Shown: positions 22,608-34,818 of the stretch, in pieces
Layout of the letters: each line of letters opens with the position of its first letter
Numbering within the stretch: the first letter of the stretch is position 1
DNA from: Phoenix dactylifera
Taxonomy: Eukaryota; Streptophyta; Magnoliopsida; Arecales; Arecaceae
Assembly: GCF_009389715.1 (NCBI RefSeq)
Contig: NC_052405.1
Coordinates: forward strand, 10,680,694-10,744,693
DNA length: 64,000 bases
Direction of reading: 5' to 3'
Made by a program: the position numbers and the translations under genes
Notes under the pieces: generated by a model
Told to the model about the DNA's origin: nothing
Seen by the model: the letters and a program-made list of their open reading frames with translations, nothing else
Databases searched by the model: none

Positions 22608-25600
22608 GAAGTCCCCGAGGCTGGGGCCTCCGGCGTCCTACCGGCGACGGGTTCCGGCGACCCCGACGGGAACGCCTCTTCCAGCCGCCTCAACGCCCGG
22701 GCGCCCGAGTTCGTCCCCAGGGCGGCGGCGCCGCTCCCTCTTCCGGCCGCGGATCGGATCGATGCGCGCCAGCCGCGGCTGGTCCCGATCCGCCACGGCC
22801 CGCCTCCGATGATGCACGTCTACCACCCAGCCCCCCCGAGCCCGCCGTTTTTTGCTTCGGCGCCGGGCTCGTTCGAGTACTATGGCGGCGGAGGGTGTGC
22901 GGCGTTTGGGGAGCAGGAGGCGGTTCCGGCATTGGCTGATTCGGATCCGGCTCCGCCGGCGAGGGATGGGCTCTCGGAAGAAGTTATTCAGAAGATTACG
23001 AAGCAGGTGAGTGATTTCTTGAATTCTTTCTCTTAATTTCATGCTCATAAAATTTGTCCTTTGATTCGAGGGTAGTTGATCATAAGCCTTGGAAAGAATA
23101 CTATAAAGCATGGATTTTGTGTTTCCACGGGGCATGATCAACGGAGTGACTAGCTAATTTTAGGAAATAACACCTTCCGGTTGGTCTTTTTGGGTGAGGT
23201 CCTGGGTTGTTAAAGAGATTGCATATTGACTAGCTTAATTCGTAGCTAGTTCATAAAAATTTCGCATAAGATTCTGCAATGAATTTCTAATGAGGGTTTT
23301 TTCTTTGCGATAATGTTAATGTACTTGTTCTTTTTTTTTTTTTTTTTTTTTTTAATACTTGGTGGTCTCTTAAACTTTGCGTGCAGAATTACTCTTGTTG
23401 GATGGGAGTGGGTTGCTTTACGATCTAATTCTGATGAAGCCTGTAAACTTTTGCAGTTGACTCCCACGTTTACATAAATAATTGGCTCTCAAGAATACTG
23501 TTAGAAGCTTTTTTTTTAATGCTTGGTGTTCCCATTAAACCTGGATGTCCAATAACTTTTGAATAGGTTCAGTTTACTGGGTTGTCGACAATCCAATTCT
23601 GATGGATCTTTTGTAAACTTTTTACAATAGACTCTCAGTTTGACTTTAGCATTTTTTGAAAGAGTCGATTAGAGTATGATCTGTTCACTCTCCTTTTGAG
23701 TTACCTCCTCTCCTTCGAAGTCCGTTAGCTTCTTTTTTCCCTTTTAAAAACAAATCAAATTTGAAGTAAGAAATAAATATAAGAATCAAATAATCAATGG
23801 CTATCACTCTAAATAAGCTGTCATTTTCCTGCTCGTGTAACTCATTTTTTGTCACCTTAGCTAAATATTGCCAACATGACTAGTTTCTGATGCAAAATTC
23901 TATTGCATTGATGATTGTTTAACACTATGATATGTGGAAAGGATTTTCTTTTTTCACAAAATTCATTATTTAATATTTGCAGGTGGAATATTATTTCAGT
24001 GACGTAAATTTGGCTACCACAGAACACCTGATGAGGTTCATTAGTAAAGATCCAGAGGGATTTGGTAAAATATTTTTGTTAAATAGATTTTAGTTCTAAA
24101 GTTTTTTATTTATTTTGATTTTAATGTTTTATATTTTTTATTAAGATCAAGATTAGAATTTTATTTTCATTACCCCTTTCTTAATAGGTAAGCTTATTTC
24201 CAGTATTGATATGCTTTTAAGGATGATCAAGGTGCAAACTTTTTTTTGGAAAAGCCCAACTAATCATGCTATAAATGCTCAAATTGTAACATTCGCAAAA
24301 TAAATTTGATGATACTAGACCCTTATAATATTTATCGCACTTTAGGTGGTTCGGCTGTTAGCAATTGCCGATGGGCTTAGGTGGCATTTCTATTGATGAG
24401 CGGCAATAAACTTGGGACTAAGGGCCCTCACTTCAATAGAGGGTAATAGTAACTTTTATTTATTTATTTTGTGAGGTGGTAGTTAAAACTTTAGTGGTTT
24501 TGTTCGTGGTTATTAAATTATGGTTCGATTGTCCAATAGAAATAAAATATTAAGAAAAAACAAGGAATTTGGTTCAAGAACATGTTTTTTCTTTTTGTGT
24601 CTATCCAGTTGAATTAAAGGCTTCATGTTATATTTCACCGATATACAACATATGATGTAAAAAAATAGATCTGCATATTAAATGCTCTCTGATGTATAAG
24701 GACCAAGGAAGGAGGGTAGCGGTTCGATATTTGAGTTGGAGCTGAACTTACCATCTATATTGTTTTATAGAAATGGTAATGCATTTAAAAGGCAAATTGA
24801 ATTATGCCAAAGATGCTATATTTTAGGATCGATCGCCTTTTTGATCCCTTTTCCTCCTGTCTTTGCCATTTAAATCCAAGGCATTACATTTCCCACACAA
24901 GATGTAATTACATGCAAATGTTGTTATTGGGCATTTAGGGAAGATTAAATCTATTTGGTCTTCTTTCATATCTCAAATACTGCCCAGCAGGACGCACCCC
25001 CAGAGTCTAATGGCTCTCTTTAGATTCCTTAGAGGGCTTTGTCTCTACAGGAGCCGCAAGTAGCATCGGCGGTTACCATCGAGCAGTTTCAACTGTTTAT
25101 GCAGCAAGTTTAGATGCTGACCACAGCTATCCAAAATTTGCAGTAGATGACTGCCAACCACCACCACTACCAGCACCAGTAGGCTCGCATGCGGAGCGAC
25201 CATGAGGACTTGGCGCGATGAGCCATCACTCTTATCCTCAAATCTTAGGGCAGGGACAACCAATCCATCGCTTCTATTCTTGGAGCCTAGGATGGGCCCA
25301 ACACAACCATCACTCTTGTCTGTGAAGCTCGGGATGAGATAGGAGGCATTGGTCGCCGAGCTCAGTCTTAAGAAGGATCGACATCGGGCTATTCATCCCT
25401 CTGCTAATCGAAGAGGGTCTCTAGGAGGGAGGCCAACCTTTATCGCAAGATCAAGGAGATGGATCACTACAATAAAGCTTTGAGGGGTTGCAACGTGGAG
25501 CTCGGGATCAACATTGGCTTCACAACCGAACCCTGTTCTTGGCAAGGATTATGGAGGAGCCTCTCTCACCTCGATTCAAGATGCTGCGGCTGGAGAAATA

Positions 25601-28600
25601 CGATGAAACTTCGGATCTTTTAGATCACTTGGAGAGCTTCAAAATTCTTATGATGCTCTAGAGGGCCATCAACGTGGTGCTCAGCCGAGCTTTCTCAGCC
25701 ACCCTTCGGAAAGCAACTCGGTCATGGTAAATTGGGTTGTAGTCGAACTCCATCCATTCTTTCGAGCAATTTGGCCGGTTGTTTGCGGCTCACTTTATGA
25801 GCAGCCAAAGGCAAAGGAGAGGATCGAAAGGCATGTTCGCCGTTAAGCAGCTGGAGGCAAATCCCTTAGGGACTATATCAGCTTCTTTAACACGACAACT
25901 TTGGAGATCCATGATCAAAGTCGCTCAGTCGCGATGGCTGCTCTAAGGAGTGGATTAAAATCATCTCAGTTCCCAGAAGATTTTGCCAAGATTCTCATTT
26001 GAGCCAAAAGTATATCAATTCGGAAGAAGCTATGGCTGCTCGGTGAAAGTTAGCCAAGGACAAACCTAAAGAAGAAAAATAAGTAGGCTCATGAAGGGAA
26101 GGAAGAGCCTAGAAAGAGGTCCAGGAGAGAGGAGAAAAGTTTCTGCCGACCGAAGAGTCCATCTTGGAGATTCGAGAGGTACACGCCTTTTAACACCTAT
26201 GTGCATATCTTGATGAAAATAGAAAATTGGAACTAAGTAAAATGGCCTTGGAAGATGAAGTCAGTAGCTTGAAAGGACAAAAGCAATTTATGTAAGTTCC
26301 ATCGAGACTACAGGTACGACACCGAGGAGTGTCTACAACTCAAAAATGAGATTGAGGCTCTCATTCAGTGATGGTACCTTAGCTGCTACATCAACAATGA
26401 GCAAGATCAGAACAATGTTGGCTGGGAGCAGATGCCCCCGAGTAGGAGATCAACAATCGGCCAACTGCAAGAGTCATTAACTCCGTCTCGGGTGGATTGG
26501 CAGCTGATAGGATAAGCTTGTCTTCGCGGAGGAGTTATACTCAGGTAGCCCAAGCAAGGAGTTCGATCTTGAAGAGCCAGAGGATGGACGAGATGATCTT
26601 CGATGCTGATATTGAGGACGTGTAGACCCCTCATGATGATGTCGTTGTGGTTTTCTTAACCATTGCAAACTTTGATGTAAAATGAATTTTAGTAGATAAT
26701 GGAAGCTCTGCGGACGTATTATTTTGTGAGGCTTCTTATAAGATAAACTTGCCTGTCGATCGACTAAAGAGGATTAACTCTCCTCTGATTGGATTCTCGA
26801 AAGACCCAATCACCATGGAAGGAACAATATCTTTCAGTCATGGATGACCAAGATCCAAGGCAAGCGATCGTGATGTTAGACTTTCTGGCAGTGAAAGTTC
26901 TCTTGGCATACAATGCCATTTTGGGACGGTCCGAACTAAATGCCCTACAAGCAATAGTGTCAACATATCATCTGCTGGTGAGGTTCCCGATCGGGGATGG
27001 TGTGGGAGAGATCCACGACGGCCAAGTACTAGCTCAATAGTGATACATGGCGACATTTTAAGGAAAGAAGCCTATAGAAGCACTCCCCATTGAAGGCTTT
27101 GACGTCCGAGACGAGCAGAAGTAGAAACAAAGAGAACCGGCTGAAGAACTCCTTTCGGCCCCCCTCGATGAAACAAATCCAAGCAAGATGGTGCAAATCA
27201 GAGCCCACCTCAATGAAGCAACCAAGGCTTGGCTTGTGGACTTTCTCTGAGCTATCATTGACATCTTCGCCTGGTCAACCTCTAACATCGCAAGTATAAG
27301 TTCTGACGTGGTTGTTCACAGGTTGAATGTGGACCCGACATACTAGCTTGTTCGACAAAAGAAGAGGTGCTTTGGCTCGAAGAGGCAGTAGGCCATCAAC
27401 GAGGAGGTGGACAAGCTCTTGAAGGCGGGCTTCATCTGAGAAGTCGACTAGCCTGATTGGAAAGCAAATGTTGTCCTCGTGAAGAAGGCCAACATGAAGT
27501 GGCGAATCTGCATAGACTTCACCGACCTCAACAAGGCCTATCGCAAGGACGGTTTTCATTTTTGAGGATCGATTAGCTGGCGGATGTGACGTTAGGGCAC
27601 CAAATGCTGAGTTTCATGGACGCATTCTCGAGCTACAATCAAATTCAGATGGCTCCTGAGGACGAAGAGAAAACCTCCATCACTAACAAGGGACTCGCTA
27701 AAGAGTCATGCCATTCGGTCCGAAGAATCCAGGGCTTCCATACCAGAGGCTAGTCAACCTTGGGCGAACATGCTGAAGGACGTGGATCTCCAAAGTTGTT
27801 GTGTTAAAGTGGCTAATGTAGTCCCTGAGGAACTTGCCATTCCGCTGCTTGACAGCGGACAAGCTTTCTGATTCTCTTCTCTGCCTCTGGCTACATGAAG
27901 TGAACCATGAATGACCGGCCAATCTGGACAAACAACTTGCAGCCATATGTATAACTCAAAATTTTTACACTTTATGACTTAAAATATGCTTGGCAATGTT
28001 GATAATCATATGCATAATGGTAAAGCTGCTTGATTCACCATATGAACCATTTCTTGTAAATGACAACAAAACAACATTATATACTTATGACATTTAGATC
28101 ATACTTTTAATTACCTCATATCTTGTACATGCAATTATGAAATGCATAGCAGGTGTGACCTAGCTATCAAGACATTGTGAAAGCAAGTGGTAAATTACCA
28201 AACTTGGTGTTTCTTATATTGTCAATACTTTTAAGTTACAATTATTTTAATTGGGTTTTAATTCAACTTTGTTCTTCTGAATACATTATCCAAAAAGATA
28301 TTTTTGTATAATCAAGGTCCGCCGAACTAGTTCTGGATCCGTACCGGTCGGCGTCCGGTACAGCTTGGTACTAGTTCCATGCCGAACTGAATCGGTAGGG
28401 CGTGCCGATTCACGGATCGGCACTCCCTAATTTTTTTTGGAGTTCTCAAAAAATAATTTAATTGGAAATCACTCTTTTCAAACTTTTTCTATGAATTTAA
28501 GTCTACTTTGATTTTTGTTGATATTTTTTTATGTTTTTTGATGTTTTTATGATCTCGGTTTAATCTAGATGATGCATCTTATTGCTTTAAAATGATACGA

Positions 28601-31600
28601 ATTATAAAATGAACAACATAAAATATTCTCAAATCGCGTAGTGACATAAAAATTAAAAAATAATACAAGCAATTGCATACTTTTAAAGTCTAACATATAT
28701 ACCGATATTTAAAATTAGGTCGAGTGACGATGTTCCTCGTAGATATTCAGATCATCAGTATAATCAGGAGGCACATCAACCCACCCATCTAACCAAGCGG
28801 CGTTATAGTCTTGTATGTTTATCTCATGAGGAACGTGCGCCGAGTTGTAAGCACTCTCGGATTTCTCGTTGAAGCTCTAACTCTGAGAGGTGTCCTGTAG
28901 CTTATAATATGACTGTGGAGGAGCCCATCTGAATATGCCAACAATAAAATCCGACCCGTAAGATGCTCCAGGTAGCGTAGCATAGTAGCCACCGGAAGAT
29001 GTCTTACATGCATCATATCCATATCTGTATTCGTATGGATCATAGACTGCTTGTGGCTGCGGGTGATAGGAACCAGGATCCAATAGCTCGCCACATATCC
29101 TTCTTTTTATCCTTTTTCAGCATTGAGTTGACCCTCTGTTGTTTCAAATCTCTATTGGGGAAGGCACTTGTTAATTCTGGATAATGGTTACTGTTAGTCC
29201 ATGTATATGGCATGTCGTATTGATTGTGAAATGATTATTGCTGAAAAAACAGGGTGTTTGTGAAGTGTGCTAGGAAGTATATAGAAGGTGAGGGTTGTGA
29301 GAAAATTATCTAGGTGCCAGAAAAGTAATGGTCAGGCAGCTGGAGTGGTCTGCGGAGTCTTAGTTGCTGCTACATCCATGACTATGATTGTAGGTACTTG
29401 TTTCCTTTTGAGGAAATAATATTTATGGTAGGGCGCAAATGACCTTAGGTTTCAGTAGCATGCTCGAGAGCTACTCCTTGTACCAAGGATTCCTCGTAGC
29501 AGGTGGGTACTCTGAAGGTAATGGCTTTGCTCTCTCTTCTAGGATGAGAAGTGGCCTGAGCATCTTAAAATTGCAAGTAAGCCTGTATAAGCTAATGCTT
29601 CAACTCTGGAGCGGTGCCTCATGCTTGTCCTTTTAAACATTACTTACATCACTTTGAACTGGAAGGTCTGTTAAATTGAAAGTTGAGCTTGGTTCTTGAT
29701 TAGAATTGAGAAAGAGATGAGTATGTAGTGTTTGTTGTATTATGGCTTGCTTAGCCACAGATCCTGGTGTAATTCGTGGTGCAGAACATGCTCATTAATG
29801 GTTGGAACCCAACTAAACAAGGAATGTTTCTTTGCTTATTCTCAAACATTGAAAGGTTTTACCACTTTTTTTTTTGAGTGGAAGGTTGTATCACTTTTTA
29901 ACTTGTTTCTCTCATATGTACGGATGCACTCTCACTTTGCAATATGATATATCTGATCTGCTAAGAGGTTATAAGAAAGAAAATCTGGGATACCTGCTTT
30001 GATCAAGTTGGCGTAGGAATTCAGAATTTGTATTATTTTGTGTGCAGTGCCAATATCAGTAATTGCAGCATTTAAGAAAATCAAAGCCCTTGTCCACAAC
30101 AACTCCCTGCTGGCTATGGCTCTCCGGACATCATCAAAACTCGTAAGTTCTTCAGTCATGCTTAGTTGGCTTTAGTTCACAACCCATAAGCCAGTCAAAG
30201 CCTCTCTCCCACATCTGCTGATACAAACACATTTACTAGTCATCACCATTTGCTAATGTGTGTTTACTTGTAACTTGTGCTATCTATGGTACCTGGATAT
30301 GGTTATCTTGCAGGTTGTTAGTGATGATGGAAAGAAAGTTAGGCGCCAACAGCCTTTTGCTGAATCAGATATGGAAGAATTGCAGGTTACATTTAGTCAG
30401 TTCAATTGAGTCATTTCATCACTTTATATGATCTGACTGTAAATGATGGGTTTGTTTATCTCCTTTCTCCTCCTTTTAGTCACGCATTGTTGTGGCTGAA
30501 AATCTACCTGAGGATCATTGTTACCAAAACCTTATGAAAGTTTTCTCTGTTGTTGGGAGGTAGAGATTTCTTTCCATATATAAATTTGATATCAGCAATT
30601 TTTCAACATCATTTACTTAAATCCATGCTGTACTGCAGTGTAAAAACGATCCGTACATGCTATCCTCAAACCAACAATGGCACAACCACTTCGACTAACA
30701 AATCAGCAAAGCTTGATATGCTTTTTGGCAACAGGGTGTGCACCTTTATCTGTTATTATGCTTGTTTCATAAAAGTACTAAATTGTCGAGGGGATACATT
30801 ATATGTTAGGATCATATCGTATATATGCAAGTGATTAATTTGTGGTTATTTGCATTTTACTCTGTAAATTTTGCTTTTGTCATAACAAGTCATAATATGG
30901 AATAATTTTTCACTTTACCTTCTTTCTTTTTGGACCATTTTTTTGTTTTTTCTTCTCTAAGTCTTAAGTTTGAAATGCATTAGAAGTTGATCTTGGCACC
31001 TCTCAACCGAATCTTTCTGATGTCATGTATAAGGCACATTTGTAGCCTCTAGTTCTGAGCTATAGCCAAGTTATCTATCCAAACATAGATTCTTGAATGT
31101 TTTTGTCACCTTATCATTTGTAAAGCGTTTCAACATGATTTAACATTCTGTGCATGACACAATAGGGAGTGATGTATTTCTAGAAATGAAATATTGATTT
31201 AGTTAAGGCATATGGGTTAACAAAGGTGTCCTCGTCTCAATTATCAAAAGAACCTTAAATCTGCCTCATATTGGAGCAAGCTTTCTTTGAAGCTCCACAG
31301 AATTGGTTTTTCTCTATAATTAATTCCATCAAGTTTCACATCCTTCTTATCTAGGAATTTAGCTGTTACAGGTATCATCTATCTTTCACTTGCTAAACCA
31401 CAAGGCTTAGCATTATTTTCACTTGTATAACTAGTGTTGAAGTGCCAAAGAGAAAAAGGAATCTAAAGAAGCTTTGAAGTGAAAGTGAAGTAAGTGAAAG
31501 ATCCAAAAAGGAATACAAATAACTCAAACTGTTTAACAGAAATTAACCAAGGATGGCAACGTGACCTATGCCAATCTGGTATTGGGTCGATAATACTAAT

Positions 31601-34600
31601 ATGCTGCTATACCAACATGGTATGTAGCATCATGACGACCAAGTCTCATTACCCCCAGGATTCACCAGGAGAGTGGGGGAAGGTACCCAATGGTAGTGGT
31701 GGACATGCTGGAGTTGGTGAAGTAGGCCCCGAGATCCCTTTCGACATCTCCTGGCCAAACCCTAGTCTCAGGTGATGGCGTTGGGCGGATGTCGGTGGCA
31801 ACTCGGTGGGGGATTCCGAGTAGCATGATGCTGGAGGTTGCAGCAGAGATGAAGGCATCAGGGGCCATTGAGGAGATCAAGCAGAGAGAATGTGAGGCGA
31901 GAAGAGAAATGAGAGAAAAATAGGATCAAAATGAGGGTGGGGGGATGAGGGATTTTATACAAGTGACCTCGACGCAACCTGGGTGAACCAGGTCATTACC
32001 TTTTGAAACCATGAGGAACTAGTCAATCTGGATTGTAACATGGGTTGGTTTAGTGCCTCTGAACCAGGTGGGAGTGCTTCGAGAGTGAATTGAAGACTGC
32101 TTGACTTTAAAATTTAACAGATCAGTGTACAGGATCATGAGAAATATAGTTAAAAAGCTTAGACCAAATTAGTATAACAATCGAGTTTAGGCTTTTTACA
32201 CTAACTAGATCAAAACAAAGGTTTTTTTGACAATATAACCCCCTTTGAGGTTCAGGTTGGTGCATACTAATTGGAAGGTCAGCAAGCATCCAGAAACATC
32301 AATTCGGCTAATTAACCTAAAATGTGTGAGGCATAATAGGTAGTAATAATTGAACACTAGCAAACAGATGTTGAGTGAAGAATGAGGATTAAAAACAGCC
32401 ATATAAATTTTTTCTTAGGCCAAAAAAATTTAAACAAAATGTATAGACATGTTCTATTTGCTGCTATTCTTATACTGCCCTTGTTTTAATTGTAATGGCC
32501 AGACGTCTCTCTAGAGAAGCCTTATGGGTGTGAAATGAGTGATAGTAGTGGTAGTTGCTGTGAAATTGATTAACATTCAGTATCCATCAGCTTGAAAAGG
32601 AAGAACAATAGAGGGATGTGGGGCTGAAATGAGCACAAGTTTGACTGGAATCCAACGAAGTTTCCACTGACTATAATTTTGAGTTTCTGAATCTTGGTGA
32701 TGCTCCAAAGCTCGGGCAATGACAGGCACAGAAAGGATGATACAGGATTCATATTCTGCAGCATAGACGGGTTATGATGTCATGATTTATGACTTTTGTG
32801 TTTTAAAATGAAGGCTTGAGTAGGCTCTGATATTATATTTCTTACAGGAGTTGCCGTATACAATTTTATGACGTCAGCACATTATATTGGCATATGTTAC
32901 CTGTCAAAAAGAATGTTACACGATTATAAGAGGTTTTTGGATATGAGATTTCCTTTTTTTATTTTGAATATGCATTTTTTGTTTCTTTTTCTCTTCTAAG
33001 CATGTGATTGTGTGAGGAATGAGAGTAATGGTGATGTATAAATGTGACTTCTCCAAACTCTGTTAAAATGTCAGATTGTCATCCTAACAAATAACTTGCA
33101 TAAGCTATTTATATGTAGGTGCATATATTAATTAGAACTGTCATCTTTTAAATTTATGTGTTAGTTATGAAGTTGTTTAATGTTTATATTAGTTTTAACC
33201 TGTAAGGTGGATTTGTCTACCAAATTTTGTTGTCATATGTCACATATATGTGATTGCTTGTACAGTAGCAAAGCACTTAATTTGTGGATCTGACATTTGC
33301 AAACATATTTTAAGTCTTCAGGATTAAAATTCTACTGTTGAAGTGTAGGTTGATACTTTTTCTTTTTTTTGAAAAAAAACCTATAATAATTTTGGTATGT
33401 TTTAGACTTGGTTGCTCCATTAAGACTTGCAGATGGCCTGTTTAGCATGTTGCATTTTATAATGGAGCACAAGCGCCATGTACGTGTGTTCACATAAAAA
33501 ACTGACTCTTATTCATATTTTGAATTTTGTTTTTTGTTTAATTCATTTGATTCATGTACAGTTGCATGCATTTGTTGAGTATGAGACGGTTGAAGATGCT
33601 GAGAAAGCAGTAAGTTTTTAACCGAATTCTACACTTTGCTTTGATATGGTTGTGTTTTCTCATCACATTATCCTCTGGCTATATTGGTTTTCCTGGCATA
33701 CAGATTGCTGAGCTTAATGATGAGAGGAACTGGAGAAGTGGGCTCCGAGTTCGTTTACTGCTTAAATGCATGGTATTAACCACTATCTTTGCTTTCAATG
33801 AAGGGGTCTTGTGTGTCCTGCTGTTGTATCAGTACGATATTCCATTCATGTGCTGAAAAGCCTTGAACTAGAACTGGTGGCAAAGGAGGGAGAATTAGAG
33901 AGTATGTAGATCCCACAATCCCATGATTCTTGGGATTACCACAAATCACATTTTAAAGAAGCTTGGCTTCTCATGCATAGGCATCATTGGAAACTGTTCA
34001 ATCCCCTCCAACTTCTCATTCCATTTGTTTCTGTCCAAATATGGAATATTCTTCAAGCAACATTAAGGGCCATTCAAGCACCTCCTATACTGTTTACAAA
34101 TTTGTATGCTAAGTGAAGAAAGACGATAAAACATTCTAAAGATAGCATCTGATGCTAGTTTTTCATCTTAATATCATGGCAAAGTTCAAAACTGTTGGTA
34201 CAATATGTTGATTCTTTTGGTATATATGTTGATTCTTTCAGATACACGTTGTTACTAATTTTTTAACCATTAAAACTCCAGACAAAACATGGGCCAGCTC
34301 GAGGGAGAAAGGGAGGGCATGAAGGTGATGTTAATGGAGAGGGTGATGTCTCCACATCTGACCAGCCAAATGAGAAGCAGGTGGAAGATCCTTCGCAATT
34401 ATCTGAAGCATCACATGAGAATGTGGTAAAGTGGAAGATCCTTTTTTTCTCCATAGCAAAAATTGGTCAATTTCTTGTTCCAATTAAACTTAAGACCAGG
34501 TTATGGCATTTAGTTTTTCTAGTTTTTCTAACTGGTTACCTTGGATAGGGTGAGGCTCTTTACAGTGAGAAGGATGGTGGACTGAGGAGAGGAAGAGGTC

Positions 34601-34818
34601 GGGGCCGGGGAGGGAAGGGTCGAGGACGTGGCCAGTATCACAACAATAATCTTAATGGAGGTCATATGATTGGCAGTAGTTCACCCTTGAGCCATCCTGT
34701 CCACACCGAACAGCCAGTGGTGGCTAATAAGCAACCTCCCGGTCCTCGCATGCCAGATGGGACGAGAGGATTCACCATGGGTAGGGGAAAGCTGGTAACC
34801 ACCACCAGTATGGTATAA
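22578..34818 (+). CDS. LARP6: La-related protein 6, PAM2-bearing type (ten exons)
   Basis: RNA-binding protein of the LARP6 family, 461 aa. Exons: 22578-23006, 23983-24064, 30048-30142, 30314-30385, 30480-30559, 30639-30735, 33562-33609, 33704-33772, 34282-34425, 34549-34818; all borders are GT/AG and phases close. A PAM2 motif (RLNARAPEFVPR, residues 37-48), the docking site for the MLLE domain of poly(A)-binding protein, lies in the Pro/Gly-rich N-terminus, as in Arabidopsis LARP6b/c. The La motif spans about 131-215 (QVEYYFSDVNL; GFVPISVIAAFKKIKALV). An RRM-like domain runs 228-322 (RIVVAENLPED; LHAFVEYETVEDAEKA), an RG-rich tract about 380-395, and the conserved C-terminal LARP6 motif (GPRMPDGTRGFTMGRGK) ends the protein. 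Together these point to mRNA binding linked to poly(A)-binding protein. Intron 2 is 5983 bp and holds two transposon relics; intron 6 is 2826 bp. The gene looks intact. Confidence 0.93.
24960..27955. mobile_element. Decayed Ty3/gypsy LTR-retrotransposon fossil in LARP6 intron 2
   Basis: Remains of a Ty3/gypsy-type element, mostly on the + strand and all inside intron 2 of LARP6. Parts in order: gag-like region (about 25040-26100), a region like the end of gag that in live elements reads close to FHRDYGHDTEEC (about 26300-26400), a protease-like region with an LVDNGSSADVLF-like site (about 26690-26740), a linker, and the first part of a reverse transcriptase (about 27330-27700). A further gag-like piece lies in opposite orientation at about 27700-27950, from rearrangement or a second insertion. 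No integrase, RNase H or flanking LTR pair was recognised. The many breaks and missing halves suggest an old insertion. Lineage may be Tat-like; this is not firm. Confidence 0.8.
28313..29110 (-). mobile_element. 3' part of a hAT-like DNA transposon
   Basis: Read on the - strand, this carries the C-terminal part of a transposase-like protein: a Tyr/Pro/Gly-rich stretch (about 29083-28880, with WAPPQSYY), one in-frame stop, then an open tail (about 28865-28718) containing NIQDYNAAWLDGW and YTDDLNIYEEHRHST before a proper TAA. I associate such tails with hAT-type transposases of palms and other monocots. Past the stop, the element probably ends near 28313, where the + strand reads caaggtccgccgaactag, after a segment rich in CCG/CGG near-palindromes (about 28316-28430). 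The 5' half of the element is absent. It sits antisense inside LARP6 intron 2. Confidence 0.6.
31640..31960. other. GC-rich island in LARP6 intron 6, unassigned
   Basis: A block of about 320 bp is clearly richer in G and C than the rest of intron 6. It has short open frames on both strands but no motif I recognise. It may be a piece of an old insertion. Confidence 0.35.

Noticed and set aside
22304-23141. Several long overlapping frames on both strands at the LARP6 first exon
   Set aside because: They are by-products of high GC content; only the frame from 22578 continues into the La motif with correct splicing.
31494-31880. Frames on both strands in the GC-rich island of LARP6 intron 6
   Set aside because: Overlapping, without recognisable motif, and inside a well-supported intron.
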